DNA from: Kappaphycus alvarezii
Lineage: Eukaryota > Rhodophyta > Florideophyceae > Gigartinales > Solieriaceae
Reading direction: 5' to 3'
DNA: 64,000 bases
NCBI GenBank assembly: GCA_002205965.3
Contig: NADL03000534.1
Location: 1,178,001-1,242,000, forward strand
Below, in pieces: positions 21,254 through 32,342 of the stretch. Each line of letters opens with the position of its first letter. Positions within the stretch are counted from its first letter, which is position 1. The notes beneath the pieces were generated by a model that saw only the letters and a list, made by a program, of their open reading frames with translations, made no database searches and was not told the origin of the DNA. The position numbers were made by a program, and so were the translations under genes.

Positions 21254-22051
21254 GAAGGCTTAAATGTTTCGAAGAGAACCTGTGCGGGTGTCAAGAAGAG
21301 TGACTCTGGCCTTAGTTTCAATAAGCTCGTGTGAAGCTGCTGGAGAATATGATACGGCCCAGTGATGGATATTGTAAAGACGCAAATGAACTTAGGGCTT
21401 CAAGTACGTGCCGCAGTATCTTTGTAAACGAGAACTAACAGATCCGTAGCTTTGGATTTAATTGTGCTCGACCGAACGCCAGACGTTGGAATGATTCTGT
21501 TTGCTATTTATACGTACTGTTGTACAGTACGGTACAGTACAGTACTGTGCAGGAGTACAGACAGAGGACCCTTGGGGTTGACTATGGTTCTGTACAGTTC
21601 AACGTGGAGCTTTACACGTGTAATGGGTACATATTGTACAATAAATACACGACACTTGGCTTTACCTGAATAGTGGCTACGGAGGTTTGCCAACGCATTG
21701 GTCTTCAGTACTGTAAAGATTACTGTACGACTAACGCACTGTCAACCAACACTCATTTTGGAACTGGAAAGACCACATAGCACGCACGCAAAACACTTTC
21801 AACGAATTTGTCTGGGGCCACATTTGAAATTGCTTTTCTACGGTACATTTTCGCGGGAGAACACGCACACGGAACTGTGCCCGCTGATTTGAACCGAAAG
21901 CTTACAGCTGCAATAATACGTACGTGCGTTCGTCTGATGTATACCGTCGCATGTCCTAGGTCCAAAGTCGCCCTCGCCTCGCACCTGCTTTCCCCAAACG
22001 CCAACGATACCAATCGTCCCGCTTCACCCACACAAAACTTCTTGAGTAATC
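21254..22051. other. Intergenic region with dispersed repeat and TACAGTAC tracts
   Basis: No gene seen. It holds a copy of the 11.8-kb repeat at 21316-21368, a TACAGTAC-type tract at about 21517-21556 (GTACAGTACGGTACAGTACA), and scattered GTAC/CTGTAC motifs to 21,740. The last 100 bp before 22,052 should contain the promoter of the downstream small gene; no TATA box is evident. Confidence 0.4.
21316..21368 (+). repeat. Dispersed repeat, copy 2 (uninterrupted)
   Basis: 39 of 45 bases match 11801-11845; it retains CTCTGGCCTTA on its left (21305-21315), matching the left flank of the Harbinger element. Confidence 0.55.
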
Positions 22052-22553
22052 ATGGCATCCGATGCCGCTAGCGAACTGAGGGACAAACTCAAAGTCGCTC
22101 TCCAAGATGCCCGCAACCTCTTTGACGACGGACTCATCGATGAAAAAGAATTCAAAGACCTCAAGCCCACGAAATCAGCAAGTACAAAGAGCACTTATCC
22201 GCCATCACTTCGACTCCCGTCTCGCGCACCCCGACACCGGTTCACCCAAGCCCAACCCGAATTCCGCTTCAACTACTCCACTTTCCACTCCGTTAAAATC
22301 TACAGCCCACTGGGAGAACTGGAGACAGCCGGCGGCGCAGTCCGCCTCCCCATCTTCGCCAACAGCCCTTGGCCTGTCTCGCCAGAAAAAACAACAAAGC
22401 AATGTGCTGCTCGTGGACAAGGAGACCTATGATCGCCTCACCACGCCTCCAATCTTCAGGAGGCGATCCCGAAACAAGAGGAAAATCGTCTTACCGTGCA
22501 CGGAACTGCAAGCCCTACAAGGCTTACGCGAAGATACGAGCAACACTAACTGA
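22052..22553 (+). CDS. Unknown small protein with helical N-terminus (frameshifted)
   Basis: I do not recognise this gene. It starts with ASDAASELRDKLKVALQDA, then LFDDGLIDEKEFKDLK, a helix-loop pattern like short coiled or SHOCT-type segments. A -1 shift in the CCC run near 22166 would continue as PHEISKYKEHLSAITSTP, and a second -1 shift near 22,250 would enter the frame ending at 22553, with a Pro/Ser/Thr-rich linker and KKQQSNVLLVDKETYDRLTT. Both shifts are of the missing-base type seen in neighbouring genes. The conserved-looking N-terminus and tail suggest a real gene; function unknown. Confidence 0.45.
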
Positions 22554-22748
22554 TCAACTCCTCTACAAAGCCACGCATGTACAAACCCAGTTTACCTCAA
22601 GCCTCTTTGATCGTCAGCTGTTCGACGGGGGCCCTCCGCGTCCATAATTTGCTGAATGCCCCTTGCGATGGCGGCCTCATCTCACCCGGTGGTAAAGGCT
22701 TTGAAACAAGCGCACGCGAGACAAACAACACGGTAACATTGAAACAAG

Positions 22749-23508
22749 TCAGAACTTGAAAGTAGTCAAAACACGCTTGAAACTGGTGTTGACAAATGAG
22801 TAAACAGATGCAGACATCAACCAACCATGCCACGTCCATAACTCCCCCCGTAGGCGCCCCGCCCCTAGAACTGGCAAACCCTCCGCCGGCGGCGGCATCC
22901 CGATCGGCGGTGCGCCGCGGCCATATCCAACCGGCGGCGGGCCTCCACGACCAAACGCCGGCTGTTGATACATTTGCGGTGTGGATGACAGTTGTGGTTG
23001 CATGGCGGCTAGACTAGGCCCTCCGAGACCGGGAGCTGGGGCGGCCAAACCAGGCGCCGGCATTCCTCGACCCATGGGTGCCGGACGGTCCGGAGGTGGG
23101 GCGAGGCCGGCCACGGAGGCAGTGCGTTTGTTCTTTTTCGGGGGAGGGGGTGTCTCGACTGCTATGGAAACGACGCACTCGCCGCGAAGGAGCACGAGGC
23201 CAAGGGCGCGGCGTTCCTGTTTGTCCTGTGTGAGTGTGAGGGGTGGAAAGCGTAGTTGCGGGAGGGTGCATGTGAAAAAGATGGCGCGTTAGTAAGTAGG
23301 TTTGGCAGTGTTTTGATGGGTGTGTGTTGAAAAGAGAGTGGCGTACCGATTTTTTCGCCTTGCGGAATTCCTCGCAGTCTGCTAGGACGATGTTCATGTG
23401 TTTGTCGAAAGCGAGAAAACGGCCGACTAGAGTGCGTTTGTCGTCAAGGGTGATTCGCATACGGTAGTTGATGAATTGCAGCATCTTGCTGCTCTTTGTC
23501 ATGGCCAT
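22749..23508 (-). CDS. SNRPB: Spliceosomal Sm protein B (SmB/B'), two exons
   Basis: Core ring protein of the U1, U2, U4 and U5 snRNPs. Exon 1 (23508-23347) encodes the Sm1 motif: [20 protein letters not shown], then [21 protein letters not shown] 121-bp phase-0 intron (GTACGC...CACAG) leads to exon 2 from 23225, which begins [19 protein letters not shown], the Sm2 motif and the exact join expected for SmB. The tail is rich in Gly, Pro and Met ([20 protein letters not shown]), normal for SmB. In the given frame the stop is at 22749; a missing base near 22,860 would instead give a [13 protein letters not shown] end with a stop at 22817, which looks more natural. Confidence 0.88.
23226..23346 (-). 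other. Intron of SmB
   Basis: GT donor at 23346-23345, AG acceptor at 23227-23226, phase 0, 121 bp. Confidence 0.75.
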
Positions 23509-23735
23509 GGTGAGCTCGAATTGAACGGATTCGTCCGCGCTGTTGGAAACTGGTTGGGAGGCGGGGTTGGGGAGAGGTTGGGAGATGGGCGATGGATGGT
23601 TGTGCAGCGGAGGATCAAAAAGATGAAAGGGATTTGCACGGCGGGGAAGCGAATGAGTGTGGACGTGAAATGGGATCAGTTGTTCAGTTGATGACCAAGG
23701 GGTTACTGTAATTACAAATTTTCGTTTTGACCACT

Positions 23736-23965
23736 GTAAAGCGCAGGTTCAATAGGTACAGTGCTGTATGCAGACAGCTATCCCTGCCAGGTCCCGTCGC
23801 AAGCTGCTGCCATGTCATACAGTACAGTACAGTATCCTTTTGTTTCAAACCATGTACAGTATTCCCTGGAGTCATTTTAGGCATTTCGAAAAACCTGCTG
23901 AAATAAACGAAAATTTTCTTCACTAAACCAGGGCAGTACTGTTCTGTACAGTACAAGGATTAGTT
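23736..23965. repeat. TACAGTAC-type tract
   Basis: Repeated GTACAGTACAGTA and CTGTACAGTAC motifs between the SmB promoter side and the next gene. Confidence 0.5.
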
Positions 23966-23967
23966 TA

Positions 23968-24228
23968 CTACAGTATCCGAAAGACTTTTGCAAATTCAAC
24001 AAAAGGCTCAGCGTACAGTGCAGCCACCTGTGCTTTAGAAAAGCCAGTTTGCGCGAGATACAATCCAGGGCAATTGGCCGCATGATCCGTCTCTCCATTT
24101 CTAACAGATAGCGATTCTAACACAGCTTTCCACGGAACCATGTTCGGGTCTCTCCGCAGAGTTCCAATCCGACCGCTATCATCACGACGACGACGACGTC
24201 CGACAATTGGATCGGAACCCGCCAACAC
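23968..24228 (-). CDS. Hypothetical small protein, divergent from the QueG-like gene
   Basis: An 86-codon frame reads toward the left from 24228, 47 bp from the putative QueG start on the other strand. It begins with an Arg/Asp-rich stretch (GRRRRRDDSGRIG) and ends in helical sequence (YLAQTGFSKAQVAALYAEPF, then VEFAKVFRIL). I do not recognise a family. The composition looks more protein-like than the neighbouring frames, but no homologous motif supports it. It may be an exon of a larger gene or a chance ORF. Confidence 0.25.
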   Translation of the reverse strand: MLAGSDPIVGRRRRRDDSGRIGTLRRDPNMVPWKAVLESLSVRNGETDHAANCPGLYLAQTGFSKAQVAALYAEPFVEFAKVFRIL

Positions 24229-24275
24229 CCTGAAGAAACGTACGACCCCTCACTACCGCCACTGCACCAACAATA

Positions 24276-25626
24276 ATGAGACTGCCAACCGCCGAAATTC
24301 CCCAACTAACCCACATCCATCCGTCGTCTCCACAAAAGTTGCCCCGACAACTCGCGGACATCTCACGCGAACTGAAGAACAAAGCAAAACAACTTGGCCT
24401 CACCCTCATACGCGTGACTTCCCCGCGTCAGTCCCCACGTTTTGCACAGTATGAAGAATGGTTACAAAAGGGTAAGCTAAAATCAAGCGAAACACTACAT
24501 CCCTTTGGTTACAGACCCATAGTGCACAAAGCGGGGAAGAAAAGGTCTGACGATGACTGATGTGATGGGAAACGGTGCTCCAAGATATCACGGGGAGATG
24601 GACTATATGGCACGCGAGGATCGGGTGGCCCGTCGTGATCCGACGATGATTCTCCCGGTGTGAAGTGTGTGATCATGGTAGGCATGTTGTACTGGCCCGG
24701 AAAAACGGGTTTTCCACCTCTCCACGAACCTAGCTTACACCCGCCGGTATGCGAATCGGGAATGAAAAAGTTGAAACCGTGGGCACGGGAGTGTTTGGAT
24801 GAGAGGGATTTACAAAGGCGGGGTGTAGTGTCGAGCTATGCATGGGGGAGGATTATCATGGGATCTTGTTGGGGAGGTAAGAGTTGGGGAGCACTTGAAT
24901 GGGGTGGCGGGGGGTGTGGGACGGTTTTATGTGGATACTGGAGCGATTTTGGAACGGGACTTTGCGGAGAGGGCTGGGTTGGGGTTTGTGGGGAAAAATA
25001 CATTGCTGATAAATGCGAGAGTGGGGAGTGGCTTTTTTATCGGGGAGTTGTTTTCGACGGTGGGATTGGAGTTGGATGGGGATGAGGATAAGAGGGAGGG
25101 AAAGGGAGTGGCTGGATGTGGGAAATGTCGCAAGTGCATTGTGGCGTGCCCTACTGGGGCGATAGTGGACGTGGTGGATGCGAGGAAGTGTATTAGTTAT
25201 TTGACGATTGAATTGAAGGGGGATATTCCGGAGGAGTTGAGAAAGGGGATTGGGAATCGGTGTACGGATGTGATATTTGTCAGCAAGTTTGTCCATGGAA
25301 TCGTATCGAATGGAGGGAAAGAGAGGTAGAGGTGTGGGGGGTAGCGTCGTGTTACATGGAGAAGTGGGGGAGGGGTGACGAGTCCGATGTTGAAAGAATT
25401 GGTAGAGATGGATGAAACGGAGTTTGAGAAACGATTTGCGGAAAGTGCTGTGCGGAGAATTGGTAGAGAGAGAATGGCAAGGAATGCTGCAGTGGTACTA
25501 GGAAATGTGGGCGGAGTTGAGGAGTTGAAGGTGTTAGAGAGGGTGGTGGAAGATGGGAGTGAAATGGTGAGAAGACATGCGGCTTGGGGAGTTGCGGAGA
25601 TACGTCAACGACGGGGGAGAGCTTGA
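24276..25626 (+). CDS. queG: QueG-like epoxyqueuosine reductase (frameshifted, one intron)
   Basis: QueG reduces epoxyqueuosine to queuosine in the tRNA wobble position, using cobalamin and two 4Fe-4S clusters. The N-terminal block ([20 protein letters not shown]...YEEWLQK) is followed by a 113-bp intron (24472-24584) and by [20 protein letters not shown] and [14 protein letters not shown]. Next come [20 protein letters not shown] and [11 protein letters not shown], the ferredoxin motif [33 protein letters not shown], and [12 protein letters not shown] in a shifted frame (about 25270-25310), completing the second cluster. The C-terminus (25375-25626) has HEAT-like repeats ([25 protein letters not shown]). 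At least five -1 shifts and one of opposite phase are needed, mostly in G runs. Confidence 0.8.
24472..24584 (+). other. Intron of the QueG-like gene
   Basis: GTAAGC donor and CCAAG acceptor. Joining gives LQK-GYHGEMDY only if the GGG before the donor is really GGGG. Confidence 0.55.
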
Positions 25627-26629
25627 GAGTTGTAGTTGTAGTGAATGCAGCTGGTTTTGCCTAGGTACGGTAGAAGAGGAGGAGACTGGTGGTAAAGAAT
25701 GATGTGTTTGCTGGCGGGCAATGTCGGGGGCATGGGTTGAATTAGTCCGTTGGTAGCTTAGCTGAGCTACGGTATCATCAAGGGAGAAGGCGGGTTAAGT
25801 ACAGTGGATAAAAAGTTAACCGAAAGGTTGCGAGTATGAGACAGTGCCAAATTGACAAATGGCAACGAGGAGCGCGACAAGTTGTATGCAGCGGAATCGG
25901 ATTGAAAATGATTCGTACCACTACAGTACTTACGGTATAAATATTGGACGGTTAAGGAATGTCCCGCACACTGCCGTGCATTAGCATTTTTTAAAAAAGG
26001 ACTGCAATTGGGCAGCTTAAGTTCCACCCACTCAGATCAAAAAAGAACTGAACCGTTTGCGCGGGAATTTTCATTTTCATTTTTGAAACGTCCAAATCAA
26101 GCAGCCAACCATGACTCTTCTTTACCGTATTTTTTTTAATTGGTCCGTAGTTTCCCCCCATTTTCTTTTAATATCGTTTGATTTTGAATACTCAAAAGTC
26201 AAGAATCTCCTTCAACGTCCCAGCAACCCACACACCCACTCTACTGTAACAGACCTTGACGAAAATCCGGCCCCGCTTGTATGAATACTTTGTCCTCCCT
26301 CAGAAAAATAACAACTCACAAGCTCTTTTGGGTAACCACCACCGACAATTTGCCTTCGCCCCCCTCCCCTCCCTAATTATCCCAACTCAAATTCCCCAGT
26401 CTTCACATATATCGTCTCCCAAACAATTTCCACCACCCCACCACAACTGCGCCACACGACTCCGCTTCTCTCGCTTCCCTACCCTGACGTCATCTATTAT
26501 CCATACCCCTTTTACTCCACACAATAAGCAACGCCATACTTTTCCGCCACTCGGCCCACTGCTGACATTTTTCCATCCATACCTACGCATCACGCCCCTC
26601 GCTCACCTCCCACCCATCCAACAACAACC
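25627..26629. other. Intergenic region
   Basis: No gene supported. AT-rich to 26,200, then strongly C-rich and pyrimidine-rich on the plus strand up to the next start codon. The open frame 26256-26750 in this stretch is low-complexity Pro/His/Thr and overlaps the next gene in another frame; it is likely a by-product of the composition. Confidence 0.4.
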
Positions 26630-29403
26630 ATGTACGACTCACGCCTCCTACCGCATGAACAACGTCGTCTTCGCCGTCCAAAACTTGAGGAAACTCTTGA
26701 CGATAACCCCCCGCCTCTCGATCCGTTCGTTCAATACGTCAAAGATTTGAAAACAATTCCACCTCCAAACCATCTCCCTCTTCCGCGCCCACCACCCCTG
26801 CAAAGAGGCACAACCCTATCACTCCAAAAACAACCCCCACCACTCCCACCACTCCTGCCATACCAACACATCTTCAACAAACCAATCGGCTAAATCACGC
26901 AAGCAAACCTACTCCGAGGCTGAGCTCCTCGCCTTTCTCAAACGTCGACCAGTCATGGAAAACCACCCGCAAAAACACACCTGTCAAACCACCTCTCACC
27001 AAAGCTCCGCACCAACTAAAGAGGCCCCGCAAAATGCCTCCGTCGGATCTCTCATTGCAAAGTGGGGTGGCGATACCGCCCGACGCACCCTGGATGACCG
27101 TCCGCCCCTGCAAGAACGCGACCCGCAGCATGTGAATTACCCGCAGCTTCCAAGAAGCCTATTGTCGATTCGGTTGATACCTTTGGTTCCTCTGCGGATT
27201 TTGAAAATGCAATTCCAAAGACAGACCCCGGCCCTCGTTTGCATGCATTTGCTAACAATTTGCAGCATGCCGATGTCAAGAGTCCTACTGCGTCGGCTGC
27301 CGAGGCTGTCGCTACCGGTGATCAAAACTTGAGGATATGGTGGCCCGAGGCATTCAACATCGTTCGGCGAGGGAGAGCGTGACACACAAGGTGAGCATGA
27401 CGTTCGCACTCCTGATCCCCCTCGAGAGAGCAACAGAAAAGAGTCGCTGGAAACAAGTGAGGTTGCAGAAGAGGTGGGAGAGGCCGCGAATAGTGACTGG
27501 GGAGCAGGCGATGTTTACATTCGTGAGTTGTTTGCGAGGCTGAGGAGACTGCAGAGCGGGCAGTCCAGTGCGATGAGAATGAGGAATACTTTGAGGCTTT
27601 TGAGCTGTATTGGGTGGTTGTCGATTTGTACTATAAGATTATTCCGTTTCTGTCACGGAAGAGGGTGAGGATGTTCACGAGCGCATCAAGATGTACACGA
27701 GGCGGTGCGGACTTATCCGCGAGGCCTTTGAGGATGACCCAGAGGGCCAGGGCCACCTTGAGGATCTCGTAGCTGATGCCACTCTGGTTTCGGCGCAGAA
27801 GGAGACTCAGATACAGGAGAGCTTCAATGCTGGCAAATGGAATTCCCATCACGCAACCTGAAGTGAGCAGGTGCGACATGCCGACCTGCCGGTCAATATC
27901 CTCTGGCTGCCATGCCTGCGCAAGAGGCGTCTCCGACTTCGGTCGAGGAGACAGCTGAGGACAAGGGGTGGATTAAGGAACAAAGTAAGTCTCGGTATTT
28001 TGCCGAGAGGAGCAACTTCAAAGGAATCGATTTCCGGATTATTCAAACTCGAAACCTCTGTCGGCCATTCCAGAAGCACCTCGCAATCCGAACACTGCTG
28101 CCTATCAGCATCAACCAAAGCGCATCGTAACAGTCTAAGTAGACCCATCTCGCGCAGTGCGGTGCGGGCGTCGACAAGCTCCATTTCTCGTGAACGTGTT
28201 GCAGAAATGCAGGAACGTGTGCAAGTCATGCAAGAATGCTTGAACAACTTTACCGTGAAGCGTAAGCATCTAGGGCCAGCACGGGCACTGGAGCTTCACG
28301 TGACAACGTTGAACGCGAATACGTTTGGTGATTTAAAGAAGCTGGAACCTCTAGCACCTGAACTGGAACACAAGTGGGCTACAGAATTGGAAGTGCTACT
28401 GTCGATGCTGCAAGAAATTAAAGAGGTTCGTCCTGGGTAGGCTACGGCTTCGAGAAGATATCGCTCGACATTTAGCCTGCTCTAGAACGTTGTGACCGCA
28501 GCGTGAGGAAAACAATGCGTTCTTTCTCTGCTCTGGCTGGACATGTACAGTATGTGGAGCGAGAGACGGGAAGTGGTCGGCAAAGGGCGGACGAGGGCGA
28601 CGTCGATGGTGGGTCAAGGTGCCGGTTGTACGAAAGGGTGGGCTACCAAGAGAAATTCGGCGCATAGTGCGGGAAGCCGAGGAGGAAATGAGGGGCGTTT
28701 TTAAGGTATGCCATGAAATTAATGTGGAGGTGGTGAAGACAATGCCGGTGCCGGCGTCATTTGTAGACGGACTTCCGAAACACGCTCGTTCGCTGATTCC
28801 ACGTGAATTGAAAGAAGGGTTGACAACTTGGGGCATGTTTAAGGTATCTGATTACATGAAGGATAGAAATCTGTGGAACAAGGATGCTGCCAAGGAGATT
28901 ACGTCTAGCCTTGAGAAAGTTGCGTGATTTGGGAGGCGAAAACGTCAACAAATCGTTTTTGAGTCGAACGTTTGATATACGTGGAGAGCGGTTTCAGCAG
29001 GCTGTGACGGCCTTCAGGCGGTGCCAGAATGCGATACGAGATTTGCGGAGAGAATGGTACGTTGTAATATGAAAAATTGTCATTGTTGCAGACTTGACGT
29101 CATCTGGAAACAATTGTTTAATTCAATCACTAACCGTCTTGTGCTTTTTGTGTTTTTTTTTTTCCATCTTTCTTGCGCTCTACTATACTTGGGTAGGCCA
29201 ACGATGCAACATACCGACTTGGACATGGCAAAGATTCAGAACAATGAAGACATTGGCCACGCTGGTCTCGAGGCCTATTCGCGGGCCTTGGAATCCAGAG
29301 CATATCGACTATTGAGTAGAATTCGTGAACTGTTAGATGCCGATGAGGAACAAAAAGTCTCTTCGACGGGGAGAGCTCGCCCTTCCGCCGCAGATGTGCA
29401 CTG
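26630..29403 (+). CDS. MIT + PRONE domain protein, putative Rop/Rho GEF (frameshifted, one intron)
   Basis: PRONE domains exchange GDP for GTP on plant Rop/Rac GTPases. Start chosen at the first Met (MYDSRLLPHEQRRLRR) after the C-rich leader. A disordered N-terminus leads to an MIT-like helical hairpin at about 27520-27800: AERAVQCDENEEYFEAFELY, then HERIKMYTRRCGLIREAFED. PRONE begins near 28,190 (RERVAEMQERVQVMQECLNN) and contains LNANTFGDLKKLEPLAPELE (about 28310-28370), RWWVKVPVV (about 28600-28630), REIRRIVREAEEEMRGVFK, MPVPASFVDGLPKHARS, and after a 140-bp phase-2 intron (29057-29196) PTMQHTDLDMAKIQNNEDIG and YSRALESRAYRLLSRIREL. These align in order with the plant blocks containing FGELWRLEPLAPE, KWWLPCPKVP and SLDMNKIQYNKDVG. 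Several single-base shifts must be bridged. MIT domains bind ESCRT-III tails; this fusion is not known to me. Confidence 0.75.
29057..29196 (+). other. Intron in the PRONE gene
   Basis: GTACGT donor, pyrimidine tract with T run at 29150-29163, GGGTAG acceptor; phase 2. Splicing restores REW-PTMQHTDLDM. Confidence 0.8.
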
Positions 29404-31619
29404 AACTGTGTGCAGCACGTAGTAGTGTTGAGTGGTTTGGAGGACGGGCGGGATGCACTTTCGGCATCTTCTCAATTCTTATCTCGATAGGACTGTGAGT
29501 CCAAATCTGTAGATCTAGAGCTTTTTCAAGAAAAAATTTCGGTGCTAGTTGTAAACGGGTACAACCACTGTACTGAGTCTACATTCTGAAAGAGGCGAGA
29601 GGAAATGCAATGCGACGCCGCGCAAAACACAGCTTCAAAATGCCAAACTGGCATGATACTGTTAACGATGTTGCTGCACGGAAAGAGTACGATTTTCCTC
29701 AACATGTGCAGTATGTCCCCGAAGTTTGGCACACAACAACCTAAACAAGAGGGAGAAAGGGGAGTTTTTTTTAAACTCTATCGATAATGGCAGCATGGTT
29801 GCTACACGATGCAGTCAGTTGTGGAAGTCAAACATGGAGAGCAATGCTGGTAACACTATTCACGCAGTGCGAGGCGTTGATGGTTTCCTCCACAAACGCC
29901 TCTGCAGCGCCGTGTGGTTTTGAGGATGTAATGAAATCTCGTTGACGTCACGAAAGTGTGGTCAGTGGACGAAGATTCGATCGTCGTGAATCACTACTCG
30001 GCGACTCGTCAGGATACGGTGTGCATGGTGTAACCATCAGAGAAATTTTAGTTTGCAAAAAGGCAGGAACACTGGCTCGCGATTGGATCGCGCGAAAGTA
30101 GATCCTGTTGCCTGCTGCCGGATCAACATGTTGGATGGATGCTGCGTCGCACCCAGCCATGCACAGCCTACTGGTTGGAAGATAGGGACGTGCATTTTTC
30201 CTTGTTTTTGTCTTTTTAGCTCCCGGGGTGTTATTTCCTTATTATCACGCCATTTTCATAAGGCCTGTGTTCCACAATTTTATGCCACAAGCTTTTGGCG
30301 TGACAAACATAATTTCTTATATGTCACGCTATCCGGTAGTTTTTTTAAACTTTGATAAATCTGTTGTCTTTTGATCCGCTGTAGTTCCAATGGCGGGTGG
30401 CCAGTTGGACAGGCGACAGAGAAGATCCCCGCGAGGACTGGTGATCTGCGCAAAATCAGCTGTTTTGATCGCGCAGATGAGCACAAAGCGCAAACTCAAT
30501 TGGCTCTTGTATTATTTTTCCCACCGCCATCTCTCCCTCGCTTTTGCTCCCAACGCTCGTGTCATTTGTTACTATTGTTGGCCCTACTGACACACGGCGA
30601 GAAATGCAGGCTTGCCGACATGGACCAAACAACAGACTTGTGAGGTGTGCAAGCGTGAGATTAATAGATCCTCAGCTTAACATGGTTTACATGACGCGAG
30701 TCGGTGGGCATCTCTCCTTGGGCTGCGATCAATTCAAAATTTCCGGTTTTCTAAATTTGAAACAGCTGAGAGAAATGGTCCTTTGTCCATCTGAAACCCG
30801 ACGTCTAAGGCTTCCAAACCATTGCCGATTGCTGACAATTTCATTTGCAGTATGTTTTGTCGCCAACCCTTGAAAGGTGCACTCATTTTTTAACAAGCGA
30901 CCGTTTCGTGCATCAGGCATACTGAGCGCTCAGTTTCAAAGTAATCTGGACACTGGCCGTCCCATGGTAATGCATGCGACCTGTCATCTTTTGCCTAGGT
31001 TGCAATAGGTACTTTGCCTGTCTCAAAAATAATGCGGCGCCATAAATAGGCGCGGTGCAGCATGGGTTGGCCACAGGCCACAAGACGAGCGGGATGCCCC
31101 GATGATGGTGTCAAGGAGATGCTGATAATACGAGATGCGAGTGAGTGGTCCTTACTGCAGTGGCTTTCCTGGTAATATGGGAGAGTCGGGCGTGGTTCGG
31201 AATTTTTAGAGCGCGTTTACTGATCTGCAAAACAAAGAGTTACAAGCGAATTCTAATAATAGTATCGTACTCGGAAGTTTTGTGCATTGCTTGATTCGCT
31301 GGGAAATGCTTACCATATCATCAGGAGTGCTAGTCACGCAGGAGAGGATTTAGTCAGGTTGACAGGAACTGGAATGAAAAAGCATTTGAAGCATGGAATG
31401 CGGGAGCGCGGAGAGGAAGTAGCAAGTAGATAAAACATCACACTGGATATTGGCAGTTGAAAAATATCGGTTGAATTAAATGTGCATGGTTGATAATGCT
31501 CTCCCCTGGAATGTAGTTTGGGGTAGACGGCGGCTTTTGGTGCTCTCAAGAACCATAGGCTTGGACACACGAGCCTCTAAAAATTCAGCGGCAGACCAAC
31601 CCACACGATTCATTGTTCC
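29404..31619. other. Intergenic region, no supported gene
   Basis: The open frames here (for example 30371-30643 and 30544-30873 on plus) overlap each other and show no recognised domain. The frame 30544-30873 ends in a C-terminal half with mixed composition and might be a decayed or unknown gene; I cannot support it. Confidence 0.35.
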
Positions 31620-31626
31620 TCGCAGT

Positions 31627-31760
31627 GCAGGCACCGTACAATACCAAACACACGATACTGTACCGTCGGGCTTGAATACCTTACAGTATTGTACTGTACA
31701 GTTCAACATTGTACTGCAGTGTGCTTACAGTACTGCGTTGCGGATTATGATACAGTAGCA
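31627..31760. repeat. TACAGTAC-type tract
   Basis: CCGTACAATACC, CTTACAGTATTGTACTGTAC and TACAGTACTGCG alternate within about 130 bp. Confidence 0.55.
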
Positions 31761-31846
31761 GTCTGCACTGCTAAAACGATATCAACACAAAGTACAGCGG
31801 ATCTCGTCGCAGCGGAACAGTGCTTTTGAATGAGAAAAATATCATC

Positions 31847-32324
31847 TTATCTCGACGCCGTCATTTGAACCGCGGTCCTACGATAACCATTCGGGCACGA
31901 ATTACGACGAATCAAGAAACGGTGGTCAGCCCCGCAGCAGCCGTCACATATGGCGGTGTAGCTGCGAATCCAATTTTGTCGACGTGAAGTCGTGTACCAA
32001 ATCCGACAGAGGATGCCCGCATTGAAAACAAATCGCGGAGACATGCCTCACAAATGCCGTACAAGTGCGCCCGTCCCGACGTGCTCAATGCAAACGGGAC
32101 TTTGTGCAATGTAGCTGATAATTGAGTGGATCGGTAGATACGCCCCAACGTGTCGGTAGCACGTCATTCAGGTAGCGACGGCTTTGCACTTGTTTCAATA
32201 CGTTGCCGGGATCTGGGGCGGTGCAGGGTGCGACTCCACGCGATGGCTGCAAAGCGTCCGAAGATCGGTCGTCTGTTTGTACTTGTTCAATTGGTGTAAC
32301 CCGCCGGGGCGCGGACACCAGCAC
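31847..32324 (-). CDS. Hypothetical Cys-rich protein (frameshifted)
   Basis: Read on the minus strand, the frame from 32324 (MLVSAPRRVTPIEQVQTDDR) runs into KVPFALSTSGRAHLYGICEA with CEACLRD, then TRLHVDKIG, and after a shift SYTAICDGCCGADHRFLIRR, NSCPNGYRRTAVQM. The two CxxC pairs (CEAC and CDGC) about 35 residues apart suggest a metal-binding module. Two frame changes are needed, so the gene model is tentative. I do not recognise a family. It is flanked on both sides by TACAGTAC tracts. Confidence 0.35.
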
Positions 32325-32342
32325 GATTGAGGCTGTGGTGCG

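Noticed and set aside
24856..25296. Open frame of 146 codons on the minus strand opposite QueG
   Set aside because: It is antisense to the clear ferredoxin-motif region of QueG; low-complexity Pro/His/Ser text produced by the G-rich coding strand.
26256..26750. Open frame of 164 codons on the plus strand
   Set aside because: Pro/His/Thr-rich, no motif, overlaps the start of the PRONE gene in another frame; explained by pyrimidine-rich composition.
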